Shown one piece after another: positions 31,401-42,460 of a stretch of DNA of 64,000 nucleotides; within the stretch, counting starts at the first letter, position 1; every line of letters starts with the position of its first letter. Made by a program: the position numbers and the translations under genes. The stretch is from assembly GCA_020796225.1 (NCBI GenBank), contig CM036755.1, positions 78,935,772 through 78,999,771 of the forward strand, given 5' to 3'. Under the pieces are notes generated by a model. It had not been told where the DNA came from. It worked only from the letters and a program-made list of their open reading frames with translations, and made no database searches. This stretch comes from Arion vulgaris. Lineage: Eukaryota; Mollusca; Gastropoda; Stylommatophora; Arionidae.

Positions 31401-31984
31401 ACACCCAAAACATCAGGATGAGACGAAGGTTACCATTTATTGTATTAGAGAAGGGATTGTGGGAGTGACAGAATATATAAACAAGCTTGGAAAAAATATT
31501 TGATTCAAGTCGCTAAATCTGTTTTAAGAAAAATATGAAAATGTCATGCTACTGCACCCATTACGTGCTGCTCATTTATTGTCGATATGGAATATATTTA
31601 TTTAGGTTGGGTTCCCAATGATGAAATGCAGTCATAGGGGTCGATAGCACTCGATGGCATTGTGATCAACAACCTATGGGGATTTCCCCAAAACTAATCG
31701 CAGTTATTTTAGTCTAGACTGATATATTCCTTAGTGATGACTGTTAAGTGAGAAATCAGGAAAGTTTTATGAGCAAGACTGAATGAGAAATCGTAGAAAG
31801 TTGTGATGAGTAACACATTATCACCCCAACTAACAAAATCGATAAATTATCAGTGTGTTGACGCGATGTGTTGTGACCGTGACCTATCGGAAAAATATAT
31901 GATCTAAGGGAAATTACTCTCAAATTTGCAGTTTAGTATTTTAACGCATGATGTCCCCTTTGCTAAAAGAAAAGCAGTAATGGG
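31401..31984. other. Unassigned, AT-rich
   Basis: No recognised coding remnant. If the 56-bp array grew inside LINE-B, the upstream LINE should lie here, but I cannot see it; the element may begin at the array. Confidence 0.4.
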
Positions 31985-32885
31985 TAGAAAAACAGACAAC
32001 TTGTCATCTATAGCATCAAAAGTTGGACTGCAGATAAGCTATGAAAAACAGACAACTTGTCATCTATAGCATCAAAAGTTGGACTGCAGATAAGCTATGA
32101 AAAACAGACAACTTGTCATCTATAGCATCAAAATTTGGACTGCAGATAAGCTATGAAAAACAGACAACTTGTCATCTATAGCATCAAAAGTTGGACTGCA
32201 GATAAGCTATGAAAAACAGACAACTTGTCATCTATAGCATCAAAAGTTGGACTGCAGATAAGCTATGAAAAACAGACAACTTGTCATCTATAGCATCAAA
32301 AGTTGGACTGCAGATAAGCTATGAAAAACAGACAACTTGTCATCTATAGCATCAAAAGTTGGACTGCAGATAAGCTATGAAAAACAGACAACTTGTCATC
32401 TATAGCATCAAAAGTTGGACTGCAGATAAGCTATGAAAAACAGACAACTTGTCATCTATAGCATCAAAAGTTGGACTGCAGATAAGCTATGAAAAACAGA
32501 CAACTTGTCATCTATAGCATCAAAAGTTGGACTGCAGATAAGCTATGAAAAAACAGACAACTTGTCATCTATAGCATCAAAAGTTGGACTGCAGATAAGC
32601 TATGAAAAAACAGACAACTTGTCATCTATAGCATCAAAAGTTGGACTGCAGATAAGCTATGAAAAACAGACAACTTGTCATCTATAGCATCAAAAGTTGG
32701 ACTGCAGATAAGCTATGAAAAACAGACAACTTGTCATCTATAGCATCAAAAGTTGGACTGCAGATAAGCTATGAAAAACAGACAACTTGTCATCTATAGC
32801 ATCAAAAGTTGGACTGCAGATAAGCTATGAAAAACAGACAACTTGTCATCTATAGCATCAAAAGTTGGACTGCAGATAAGCTATG
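31985..32885. repeat. 56-bp minisatellite, LINE RT-derived unit
   Basis: About sixteen copies of a 56-bp unit (ACAGACAACTTGTCATCTAT, AGCATCAAAAGTTGGACTGC, AGATAAGCTATGAAAA). One unit encodes DNLSSIASKVGLQISYEKT, which has the form of the LINE RT segment just after the catalytic box (x-LSxxAxxxGLxIxxxKT). The next codons of such an RT, SNADITLESKMIKITEQF and YLGSNF, occur at 34,788-34,860 beyond a hAT insertion. Units are 56 bp except two of 57, so translation frames shift between copies. Confidence 0.95.
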
Positions 32886-33879
32886 AAAAAAAAAATATAA
32901 TGAAGACACCTATGCAGAGCCGGATTAGCATAGTAGCAGAAGTAGCAAATGCTACGGGCCCCGCGCTTGGGGGCCGCCTCTGGAGCTAAGTTGTCACTAG
33001 TCATAAACAAGGAACCAAGTTTGGGAGGTGGGTAATAATTTCCCTTTCATTTTTTTTTATTGAGGTTAGGGCCAAGGTCATGTTTACTCAATTTCGGACT
33101 TAATTGGGCGGTCACACTGAGCTCATTAACAACGTAACAGTTTTTTTACTTTTTGTATAGGAGTGTCTCTTGTGTGCACACGCTTCTAGTAAACGTAAAC
33201 TTGAAAGCTTGAACAAAAGAACAATTAAATTTGACTCATAACCCAGTTCAAGTCTGTTCGTTCAGTAGTTTTTGCGCGCGAAACTTAGTTTAAAATAAAT
33301 GCAAGTGGGCGTATGAAATATTGTTCTAAGACATGAGCAGATCTGGGCACTCCTAAATAAATTTCATGTCATTCACGTTTTTGTGAGAAACTGTTTTGCA
33401 CTCGACTAGATGTCCCAGAAAATAATGCGAAGGAGGGCCAAATGATTAAACAGAAAACTTGGACACACTTGAAGGAGTCGCAACAAGAAGCCGCAACACA
33501 GAGCTGCATAATTTTACAGAGAAGCACACAAACGGACACAGAGAGTAATTTTTTATTTGTTCTGCTAACTTTGAATGTATTTAAATCCTCCCATCTTGTT
33601 ATTTTATTATTATTTTATTTTACATAGCTAATTTTATATTTCAGTGAGAAATTAATTTTTAAAAATAGTTTCTATCATTTTTCGTTTTCAATGAATTCAA
33701 ATGTTTTAAATCAGAGTTATAGATGTTAAGTGGTTAAATTACGAAGCACCCTGTATATAATATATCATCATGAGTAAATTGTTATATCATAAAACGCTGT
33801 CCAAACTTTCACATTTATGTTATATTAGTAGAAAGTAGAAGAATTACATTTTATTTGTAAATTCATTTTCTCTTCCCAG

Positions 33880-34150
33880 ATTGAGCAGCAGAGCCAGAGA
33901 TACGGGTCGACATTACGCTTCTGGAAGTGCAAAGCGTAAAGCACAAGATGAAAAGGAAAAATATAACCAAGTTCTTGTATCAAAAACACGCAAGCTGTCT
34001 GAATTTTTTTAATGTCGTGTGTAATGGTGCTGAATCCAAAGAAATCGAAGCAGAAAATATAGAAGTCGCGTCTCACAGTATAGTAGATGAAGATAGTGAT
34101 ATAGAACAATCATCATTACCAATATTAAAGTCAGGTGTTTATTGTCATAA
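33880..34150 (+). pseudogene. hAT transposase N-terminal remnant
   Basis: A splice-acceptor-like TTTTCTCTTCCCAG ends at about 33,880. It is followed by RHYASGSAKRKAQDEKEKYN and VSKTRKLSEFF, then an acidic stretch EIEAENIEVASHSIVDEDSD. This is the usual start of the hAT transposases related to ZMYM1-like proteins (KRK-rich start, then KLxxFF). A stop and shift after SEFF break it. It ends where a central block of several hundred codons should follow (TTF-type finger and the first two catalytic aspartates); that block is missing. Confidence 0.75.
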
Positions 34151-34683
34151 TTGATAATGTACTCTCTGCCTTAGCTAAACGCATGGAAGCGTACCATAGA
34201 GTGACTGATGTATTTGGAACATTTCGGCAGTTAAAATATCTTACAGCAGAAGAGATCTTGAAAAGAACTCCAAATATTGTCAGCTCTTACCAAGAGGATT
34301 TGGAAGAAAGCCTAGGCGACGAACTTGTGCAGTTCGCTGAACTTCTTAAAACTAATGTAGCAGCTGCTATTAGCAACGAAAAGAATGAGGCCCTTGAACT
34401 GCAATTTTATAAACTTATAATGGAAAATTCATTAGAGTCGTGTTTCCCAAATGTAGAAATAGTCTTACGAATTTACTTGTCTTTAATGATTACTAACTGC
34501 AGCGGAGAACGTTCTTTTTTAACATTAAAGCGTATAAAAAGTGAGTTAAGAAACATGATGGGACAAGATCGTCTAAATAACCTCACCTTAATGAACATTG
34601 AATGTAATTTACTTAGAGAAATTGATTTGTCTAGTATTATCTCTAAATTTGCTCACATTAAATCGAGACAAGTTTGTTTGTAA
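34135..34683 (+). pseudogene. hAT transposase C-terminal remnant with hATC domain
   Basis: A 182-codon open frame without internal stops. It begins VIIDNVLSALAKRMEAYHRV and contains the hAT dimerisation region near its end: FPNVEIVLRIYLSLMITNCS, GERSFLTLKRIKSELRNMMG and RLNNLTLMNIECNLLREID. This is the C-terminal third of a ZMYM1-like hAT transposase. It joins directly onto the N-terminal remnant, so the core was lost by a single internal deletion near 34,130. The start codon given is only the first available one. Confidence 0.85.
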
Positions 34684-34781
34684 AATTTATGTTTTATTAT
34701 TTATTATCATACAAAACTTAGGGCCCCGCGCTAAAATTTGCTACAGGCCCCGCGCTGGTCTAATCCGGCTCTGCACCTATG

Positions 34782-35425
34782 GCAAGTAATGCAGATATCA
34801 CACTGGAATCTAAAATGATAAAAATAACAGAGCAGTTCACCTATTTAGGTAGCAATTTTGATTGCACAGGAAATGTTAAAAAGAAATTATGATACGAATT
34901 GGCTAAGCAACATCAGCTTTTAAAAGTCTAAATAAAATATGGAACTGCAAGTTATATAGTATTAAAACTAAATTACGAATTTTCAATTCAAATGTTGTAT
35001 CAATCCTAACATTTGCCAGCGAGAGTTGGAAAATGACTAAAGATATAGAAAGCAAGTTGAATGCATTTGAAAATAGATGTCTGCGAAAAATAATGAATAT
35101 AAAATGGAACGAATTCAGGAGAAGTGATAAAATCAGAGACATGTCTGGTCAACCACTAGTGACAACTGTTATAAGAAAGAGAAGATGGAGATATGTTGGG
35201 CATACCTTGAGGAGAAATGATCAACGAATATCAAAGCAGGCATTGAAGTGGGATGCAAAGTGTTCAAGAAAGAGAGGTCGACCTAAAGAGACCCTGAAGC
35301 GAACTTTGCTGAGAGAGGCAGGAAATATCGGTCTTAGTTCCATGGAGGAGATTGAGCGAGTTGCCCAGGATAGAACGGTATGGAGAAATTACTTGCAGGC
35401 CCTATGTAACGTATAACGGTACGAG
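34782..35425 (+). pseudogene. LINE-B reverse transcriptase C-terminus
   Basis: Resumes at the right edge of hAT 2: SNADITLESKMIKITEQFTY (34,788 on), then LGSNFDCTGNVKKK, a stop and frame changes, and from ~35,000 SILTFASESWKMTKD. A clean frame from 35,033 to 35,416 encodes FENRCLRKIMNIKWNEFRRS, RKRRWRYVGHTLRRND, CSRKRGRPKETLKRTLLREA and WRNYLQALCNV, ending TAA. It is the polymerase thumb and tail of a LINE; the final TATAACGGTACGAGAGG is shared with the 11.4-kb copy. Confidence 0.88.
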
Positions 35426-35533
35426 AGGAATTATTATTATTATTATAAGGGGACATAGTGTCTCTTTCTTCACAAATATAACATAAGTCAAAAATTCAAG
35501 CCCTTACTTTCAGATTAGTAATGGTCCATAACA

Positions 35534-35758
35534 ATTTCAGTGCCCGTGTGCCCAGCGTGTTCGTAGCGCGTTGGACTACGGGTGACTAGTCCTCTGTAAG
35601 TACGGGTTCAATTCCGCGGACTGGCAGAAAAGCTACAGGTTCCCCAGATTTACGGTGTTCGTGACACCGAGCCGAAGGATTACGATGTCCATGACACCGT
35701 GCCGAAGAGCTTTCAGCTCAAGTGCTTCTGGATCGGAAAAAAAAAAAAAGATTTCAGT
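35534..35758 (+). mobile_element. SINE-S copy 1 with TSD
   Basis: A tRNA-derived SINE of 209 bp (35,542-35,750). A box TAGCGCGTTGG at 35,564 and B box GGTTCAATTCC at 35,605-35,615 form a Pol III promoter. The body contains two related ~27-bp blocks (ACGGTGTTCGTGACACCGAG / ACGATGTCCATGACACCGTG). It ends in poly(A). ATTTCAGT flanks both sides as an 8-bp target duplication. Confidence 0.92.
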
Positions 35759-35894
35759 CGCACAATCAGCCTTAACAAACCAAATGTGACGGTTCAAGAC
35801 GCAGAACCTGCTCATTAAAACATCGAGAGAATAAGGAGTTTTAAGAATCCCAGGGGAAGCACTGAAGCCAATGAACATGATCAATAAATAGAGA
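35759..35894. other. Spacer
   Basis: Nothing recognised. Confidence 0.5.
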
Positions 35895-37010
35895 GGGAAC
35901 AAGTTCGGGACTTCTGGAAAAGAAAATTACTGGACAGGATTTGATCCGCAAACCTTTATTTCTGACGGCACTCTATTGTCAGACATGGAACAAGTTCGGG
36001 ACTTCTGGAAAAGAAAATTACTGGACAGGATTTGATCCTGAACCTTCGAAGACCTTTCAGACATGCTTCGGATCGAAAAAAATTCTGGACAACATCCTCA
36101 AACCTTGTTCTGGACATGGAACAAGTTCGGGACTTCTGGAAAAGAAAATTACTGGACAGGATTTGATCCGCAAACCTTTATTTCTGACGGCACTCTATTG
36201 TCAGACATGGAACAAGTTCGGGACTTCTGGAAAAGAAAATTACTGGACAGGATTTGATCCGCAAACCTTTATTTCTGACGGCACTCTATTGTCAGACATG
36301 GAACAAGTTCGGACTTCGGGAAAGAAAATTACTGGACAGGATTTGATCCGCAAACCTTTATTTCTGACGGCACTCTATTGTCAGACATGGAACAAGTTCG
36401 GACTTCTGGAAAGAAAATTACTGGACAGGATTTGATCCGCAAACCTTTATTTCTGACGGCACTCTATTGTCAGACATGGAACAAGTTCGGGACTTCTGGA
36501 AAAGAAAATTACTGGACAGGATTTGATCCGCAAACCTTTATTTCTGACGGCACTCTATTGTCAGACATGGAACAAGTTCGGGACTTCTGGAAAAGAAAAT
36601 TACTGGACAGGATTTGATCCGCAAACCTTTATTTCTGACGGCACTCTATTGTCAGACATGGAACAAGTTCGGGACTTCTGGAAAAGAAAATTACTGGACA
36701 GGATTTGATCCGCAAACCTTTATTTCTGACGGCACTCTATTGTCAGACATGGAACAAGTTCGGGACTTCTGGAAAAGAAAATTACTGGACAGGATTTGAT
36801 CCGCAAACCTTTATTTCTGACGGCACTCTATTGTCAGACATGGAACAAGTTCGGGACTTCTGGAAAAGAAAATTACTGGACAGGATTTGATCCGCAAACC
36901 TTTATTTCTGACGGCACTCTATTGTCAGACATGGAACAAGTTCGGACTCTGAAAAAAATTACTGGACAGGATTGATCTCCAAACCTTTATTTCTGACGGC
37001 CTCTATTGTT
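35895..37010. repeat. 91-bp minisatellite
   Basis: About eleven to twelve copies of a 91-bp unit with GGGACTTCTGGAAAAGAAAA, TTACTGGACAGGATTTGATC and CGCAAACCTTTATTTCTGAC. Copy two carries a diverged insert at 36,028-36,115 that reuses unit pieces. The last copies lose single bases in homopolymers. Confidence 0.96.
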
Positions 37011-38315
37011 CATGAGACAGCATCATCTGAGGATTTCCTAAATTTATTCATGAGCACGCCATCTAGTTCTCCATATAAACATTCTGACGGCATCTGTTCT
37101 CCCTATTTCAGCCATCTAGTTCTCCATACATGAACAATTCATGAGCACAGCCATCTAGTTCTCCATATAAACATTCATGAGCACAGCCATCTAGTTCTCC
37201 ATATAAACATTCATGAGCACAGCCATCTAGTTCTCCATATAAACATTCATGAGCACAGCCATCTAGTTCTCCATATAAACATTCATGAGCACAGCCATCT
37301 AGTTCTCCTATAAAAGCATTACAATATGAGCACAGCCATCTAGTTCTCCATATAAACATCATGGTCAGCACATTTCAAACATCATGCCATCTAGTTCTCC
37401 ATATTCACATATCAACATTCATGAGCACAGCCATCTAGTTCTCCATATAAACATGATGGCTACATTCATGAGCACAGCCATCTAGTTCTCCATATAAACA
37501 TGCATGGCTACACATTCATGAGCACAGCCATCTAGTTCTCCATATAAACATGCATGGCTACACATTCATGAGCACAGCCATCTAGTTCTCCATATAAACA
37601 TGCATGGCTACACATTCATGAGCACAGCCATCTAGTTCTCCATATAAACATGCATGGCTACACATTCATGAGCACAGCCATCTAGTTCTCCATATAAACA
37701 TGCATGGCTACACATTCATGAGCACAGCCATCTAGTTCTCCATATAAACATGCATGGCTACACATTCATGAGCACAGCCATCTAGTTCTCCATATAAACA
37801 TGCATGGCTACACATTCATGAGCACAGCCATCTAGTTCTCCATATAAACATGCATGGCTACACATTCATGAGCACAGCCATCTAGTTCTCCATATAAACA
37901 TGCATGGCTACACATTCATGAGCACAGCCATCTAGTTCTCCATATAAACATGCATGGCTACACATTCATGAGCACAGCCATCTAGTTCTCCATATAAACA
38001 TGCATGGCTACACATTCATGAGCACAGCCATCTAGTTCTCCATATAAACATGCATGGCTACACATTCATGAGCACAGCCATCTAGTTCTCCATATAAACA
38101 TGCATGGCTACACATTCATGAGCACAGCCATCTAGTTCTCCATATAAACATGCATGGCTACACATTCATGAGCACAGCCATCTAGTTCTCCATATAAACA
38201 TGCATGGCTACACATTCATGAGCACAGCCATCTAGTTCTCCATATAAACATGCATGGCTACACATTCATGAGCACAGCCATCTAGTTCTCCATATAAACA
38301 TGCATGGCTACACAT
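37011..38315. repeat. 36-bp then 50-bp minisatellite
   Basis: Core AGCACAGCCATCTAGTTCTC plus CATATAAAC. At 37,110-37,370 the period is 36 bp (ATTCATG joins units). From ~37,450 to 38,315 each unit has 14 extra bases (ATGCATGGCTACAC), giving 50 bp, about 17 copies and almost perfect. The start, 37,010-37,460, is ragged and mixes pieces of the 91-bp unit. Confidence 0.96.
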
Positions 38316-38351
38316 TTGATTAGTTTATCTCGGCTCTTCAAACACCGACGA

Positions 38352-38560
38352 TCTCTCACTATGTTTTGTTCTCGATCCAGAAGCACTTGAATCTTTCAGC
38401 TCTTCGACTCGGTGCCATGGCCATCGTAACCTTTCGGTGCCATGAACACCGTAAATCTGGAGAACCTGTGGCCTTTCTGTCAGTCCGCAGAATTGAACCG
38501 TACTCACATGGGGCTTTTCACCCGTCGTCCAACGCGCTACGAACACACTGGACAGGCTGG
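38352..38560 (-). mobile_element. SINE-S copy 2 (inverted)
   Basis: Reverse complement of SINE-S: B box complement GAATTGAACC near 38,490, A box region CCAACGCGCTACGAAC near 38,530, and the CTCGATCCAGAAGCACTTGA 3' part on the left. It faces copy 3, 250 bp away. Confidence 0.88.
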
Positions 38561-38793
38561 CGACCTCTCACTATATGCGAAATTGTACAGAAGAATCAAT
38601 ATGACCTCATTAACCTTAGCCAGGTAATCGCAGAGAGTGTGTAGAAAATAGTATGAGGACCAGCAACATCAAGATGACTGTTTACACAGCCTGTGTGTTG
38701 AGCATGCAACTTTATGCAAGCACATTTTCGTCCCTCCCCACATTGCAAGGGAAATAAATGAAGGCATTTTACATGCGCTGTTTGAGGTGTGTA

Positions 38794-39022
38794 ATCAGAA
38801 TCTCAGCCCGCCTGCCCAGCGTGTTCGTAGCGCGTTGGACTGCGGGTAACTAGCCCTCTGTTAGTGCGGGTTCAATTCCGCGGACTGGCAGAAAAGCCAC
38901 AGGTTCCTAGATTCACGGTGTTCGTGACACCGAACCGAAGGGTTACGATGTCCATGGCACCGAGCCGAAGAGCTGAAAGCTCAAGTGCTTCTGGATCGAA
39001 AAAAAAAAAAATCAGAATCTCA
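38794..39022 (+). mobile_element. SINE-S copy 3 with TSD
   Basis: 205-bp copy (38,806-39,010) with A box TAGCGCGTTGG at 38,828, B box GGTTCAATTCC at 38,869 and a poly(A) tail. ATCAGAATCTCA flanks both sides exactly (38,794-38,805 and 39,011-39,022), a clear 12-bp target duplication and the best evidence that this SINE moves by LINE-type retrotransposition. Confidence 0.95.
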
Positions 39023-39594
39023 CGGAGTAGTAAAGTTAAAAATAATGAGACATTGAAATATGCTGGAGTTATTAGCATAGTTACCCTTATCCGCTAAAGC
39101 CATCTAAGATGGATGGATTATCGGAATCGTATGGATAATGGGATAATAGTCGAATCCCAAAGATATTCTATACGGGAAGCTGATTGGACAAAAGATGCGG
39201 TTATTTAATCGTTACAAGCGTGGCGTGACTCTATTTCATGTGTGTATTCCATTCCATCTTCGAACATCCTCTGAAAACCCTGCTTGATTCCAAACGTATG
39301 GACTGTGTCTTTCCTTTGGATTAAACAGTAGGGCAGTTTATGCAAAATGGGCAAGGCACATTCCTCTTATCAGCTGCCCAGGCTAAGCACTGACCGTCTT
39401 TAAAATGGAGAAAAGCCATAGAAAAGACAAGCTTGACAGATGTTTGACATCAGTATACAAGACTGGGAGAAGCTCACCAGGGGGCATATCCAGCTAGAAA
39501 AGTCTATGAAAACTGGCGAAGTCAGAGACTGAGACAGAGCTAGCTTAAAACTTGCCAAGAGAAAGCAGAAATCAAATCATACACTCGTGAACTT
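39023..39594. other. Mostly unassigned; possible LINE remnant
   Basis: At ~39,470-39,580 the plus strand reads LGEAHQGAYPARKVYENWRS, which could be a decayed LINE tail, but I cannot confirm it. Nothing else recognised. Confidence 0.3.
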
Positions 39595-39668
39595 TCTTTC
39601 TTTCTTTCTCGAATCCTGTATGCCTCACAGCGTCAGGTCAGGAAGAGATTTCTAAAACTCGTGAACTA
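39595..39668 (-). mobile_element. LINE-C 3'-end fragment
   Basis: TTTCTTTCTTTCTTTCTCGA then TGCCTCACAGCGTCAGGTCA and AGAAATC. The reverse complement matches the 3' end of LINE-C at 23,905-23,945, followed by a (GAAA)n tail. Confidence 0.7.
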
Positions 39669-39839
39669 ACGTTATAATCAAGGGGAACTACTAGCAAAAT
39701 GATAGTTCTAATATATTTAAAGTGATGTTCCCTTTGATGACACAATTCACAATAGAATTATCAATCTAACGTTATTTGAACGGTTTATAAGTCGATTGTA
39801 CACTCTAATAACGAAATAGACACTAACCTTTGTCTGAAC

Positions 39840-39990
39840 ATGATTACCGCAACTTTTCATTCTGGATCTTCCGAAACATCGACTGAGAATCAAAAACAGC
39901 AACGGCCCCAGTAAACGAAGTCCCAGAGAGCCACTGGAGGACAGCAGTAACGGCCGTATCCTCCATTCTAATGCTGGAAGTAGCTGCCCT
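39840..39990 (-). pseudogene. I-type LINE RNase H fragment (minus)
   Basis: The minus strand reads SIRMEDTAVTAVLQWLSGTS then AVAVFDSQSMFRKIQN. This matches RNase H around the catalytic glutamate and second aspartate (compare LSDSMSMLRKIE at 57,640). Confidence 0.7.
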
Positions 39991-40345
39991 CTTTATTCTT
40001 CTCCACTTCGTTCCATGTGTACATGTGGACAGGCATATCAGACAGCAGAGCACATACTTCAAGACTGCACTGAGTATGAAAGCAAACTCACTGGACAGAA
40101 AACTACACGAACCTCTGTGTGAGCTGCAAAAGACAGTGAAGTTTATACAAGAGACAACATTGAATATATAGACAATATTTGTAACGAACGAAAGGGAAAA
40201 AAATTGACATCATCTCGTGTGAAACCCTTGCTGAGGAGTAAAGTGGTGCAGTAACAACACTAGAGGCGTTCGAATCTCTAAAAGACGTCAAATTGCTGAC
40301 CCTAAGAGAACGAGCTGCCCGTAAAAACAGAACAGTCAACATCCA
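39991..40345 (+). pseudogene. I-type LINE C-terminal fragment (plus)
   Basis: The plus strand reads RSMCTCGQAYQTAEHILQDC, the CxCG...TxEHILxxC signature found after RNase H in I-clade LINEs. It continues TEYESKLTGQKTTRTSV, then a frame change and ESLKDVKLLTLRERAARKNR. It is in opposite orientation to the adjoining RNase H piece, so the element was inverted at about 39,990 or two copies were joined. Confidence 0.65.
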
Positions 40346-41680
40346 CATCTTCAACCATGATCTGTTGTAGTGGATTCTCTCATATCTTCAACCATGATCT
40401 GTTGTAGTGTCTTCTCTCACAATTCAACCATGGTCTGTTGTAGTGGATTCTCTCATATCTTCAACCATGATCTGTTGTAGTGTCTTCTCTCACAATTCAA
40501 CCATGGTCTGTTGTAGTGTCTTCTCTCACATCTTCAACCATAGTCTGTTGTAGTGTCTTCTCTCACATCTTCAACCATAGTCTGTTGTAGTGTCTTCTAT
40601 CACATCTTCAACCATAGTCTGTTGTAGTGGCTTCTCTCACATCTTCAACCATAGTCTGTTGTAGTGTCTTCTATCACATCTTCAACCATGATCTGTTGTA
40701 GTGTCTTCTATCACATCTTCAACCATGATCTGTTGTAGTGTCTTCTATAACATATTCAACCATAGTCTGTTGTAGTGTCTTCTCTCACATCTTCAACCAT
40801 GATCTGTTGTAGTGGCTTCTCTCACATCTTCAACCATAGTCTGTTGTAGTGTCTTCTCTCATATCTTCAACCATAGTCTGTTGTAGTGTCTTCTATCACA
40901 TCTTCAACCATGATCTGTTGTAGTGTCTTCTATCACATCTTCAACCATGATCTGTTGTAGTGTCTTCTATCACATCTTCAACCATGATCTGTTGTAGTGT
41001 CTTCTATAACATATTCAACCATAGTCTGTTGTAGTGGCTTCTCTCACATCTTCAACCATAGTCTGTTGTAGTGTCTTCTCTCACATCTTCAACCATAGTC
41101 TGTTGTAGTGTCTTCTCTCATATCTTCAACCATAGTCTGTTGTAGTGGCTTCTCTCATATCTTCAACCATAGTCTGTTGTAGTGTCTTCTATCACATCTT
41201 CAACCATAGTCTGTTGTAGTGTCTTCTCTCACATCTTCAACCATAGTCTGTTGTAGTGTCTTCTCTCACATCTTCAACCATAGTCTGTTGTAGTGTCTTC
41301 TCTCACATCTTCAACTATAGTCTGTTGTAGTGTCTTCTATCATATCTTCAACTATAGTCTGTTGTAGTGGATTCTATCACATCTTCAACCATAGTCTGTT
41401 GTAGTGTCTTCTATCACATCTTCAACCATAGTCTGTTGTAGTGTCTTCTCTCACATCTTCAACCATAGTCTGTTGTAGTGTCTTCTCTCACATCTTCAAC
41501 CATAGTCTGTTGTAGTGTCTTCTCTCATATCTTCAACCATAGTCTGTTGTAGTGTCTTCTCTCACATCTTCAACCATAGTCTGTTGTAGTGTCTTCTCTC
41601 ACATCTTCAACTATAGTCTGTTGTAGTGTCTTCTATCATATCTTCAACTATAGTCTGTTGTAGTGGATTCTATCACATAA
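40345..41680. repeat. 37-bp minisatellite
   Basis: About 36 copies of ATCTTCAACCATAGTCTGTT followed by GTAGTGTCTTCTCTCAC. Variants (ATGATC, GTGGCT, CTATCAC, CAACTATAG) recur in blocks; for example the run ending CAACTATAG...GTGGATTCTATCACAT appears at ~41,310-41,385 and again at ~41,605-41,680, about 295 bp (8 units) apart. Confidence 0.97.
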
Positions 41681-41699
41681 TTGGACTTGAGTCCCGTAC

Positions 41700-41995
41700 A
41701 TCCGAATGACGAAATCAAACAATTCTCTTCTTCTTCTTCTTTGCGTTCGTTCTTTACAACCAATTTTAATCACTCTTTGTGATATGTTTGATCATTGCCA
41801 AGAACGTGTATACGTTGCACATTGGTTTGGTAGGCCCTAAACGCAGACTTCTACACGTTTAGGACACATGCATCCGATTTCAGCCAAACCTCCTTAGTCG
41901 CCTCTTACGACATGCGTGGCAGGTAATAGTGGTTCTATTCTTTACACCCCAAATTTGGGCCCCGGTAACCACTCGGGCGAAACAAGTCTAACATT
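41700..41995 (-). mobile_element. Element E (copy 3)
   Basis: (TTC)n at the left, then CACTCTTTGTGATATGTTTG, CATCCGATTTC, CCTCCTTAGTCGCCTCTTAC, GACATGCG and CTATTCTTTACACCCC. Reverse complement of copy 1, more diverged. Confidence 0.75.
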
Positions 41996-42045
41996 GTTGT
42001 GATCATCGCTGCCGATAGATGGATATTATTGTTGTTGTTGTTAGT
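41996..42045 (+). mobile_element. LINE-A extreme 3' end
   Basis: CATTGTTGTGATCATCGCTG then GATAGATGGATATT and (GTT)n. It matches the last bases of LINE-A at 30,908-30,945. Confidence 0.55.
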
Positions 42046-42239
42046 TTCTATAACAACGTGTTTTCTGGCCATGGTTACTGTGTTTCAGTTTCCTTGTTGT
42101 TTGTTTATTTTTATTAGAAAAATGTCTCTTTAATGAATTCCATACCATTTGCTCCTGACATACAACATGAAGTCAACTACATCATCTATAGCAGCCACAA
42201 CTACATCATCTTCAGCAACCACTACAGTAGCTTTTTATA
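42046..42239. other. Spacer
   Basis: Short CAACTACATCATC doublet at 42,175-42,215; nothing else recognised. Confidence 0.45.
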
Positions 42240-42460
42240 TAGAATTATATCTTCTTCTTCTTCATCTTTTTTCTGACCTTGTTGTGTCTCACAGCGTCTG
42301 GATAAAAAAAGATTTCTAGAACGGGCTTTTGTATGCACTTCATAAATAGTGTTTTTCGTCGCCTCTGATATCTCTAAGCTCTACCTTTTGTGTGGAGGGC
42401 CTTTTGCCTTGTATTCACTGTATCAGAGTAACATTGCTCTTTGAGGCGCACTGTCTGAAA
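42240..42460 (-). pseudogene. LINE-C 3'-end fragment
   Basis: TTCTTCTTCTTCATC tail at left, CTCACAGCGTCTGGAT, then a minus-strand region equivalent to SEITEATKDTIYEA and AKGPPRKR of LINE-C. It is closely similar to 16,600-16,770. Confidence 0.8.

Larger units (their letters stand above)
32907..34781 (+). mobile_element. hAT transposon 2, internally deleted, with 8-bp TSD
   Basis: The element spans 32,915-34,773 (1,859 bp). It starts CAGAGCCGGATTAGCATAG and ends CTGGTCTAATCCGGCTCTG, a perfect 14-bp terminal inverted repeat. It is flanked on both sides by CACCTATG (32,907-32,914 and 34,774-34,781), an exact 8-bp target duplication as expected of hAT elements. GC-rich GGGCCCCGCGCT motifs lie just inside both ends. 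It carries transposase N- and C-terminal remnants but no catalytic core, so it needed a full-length relative to move. It inserted into a LINE, 30 bp after the 56-bp array. Confidence 0.93.
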
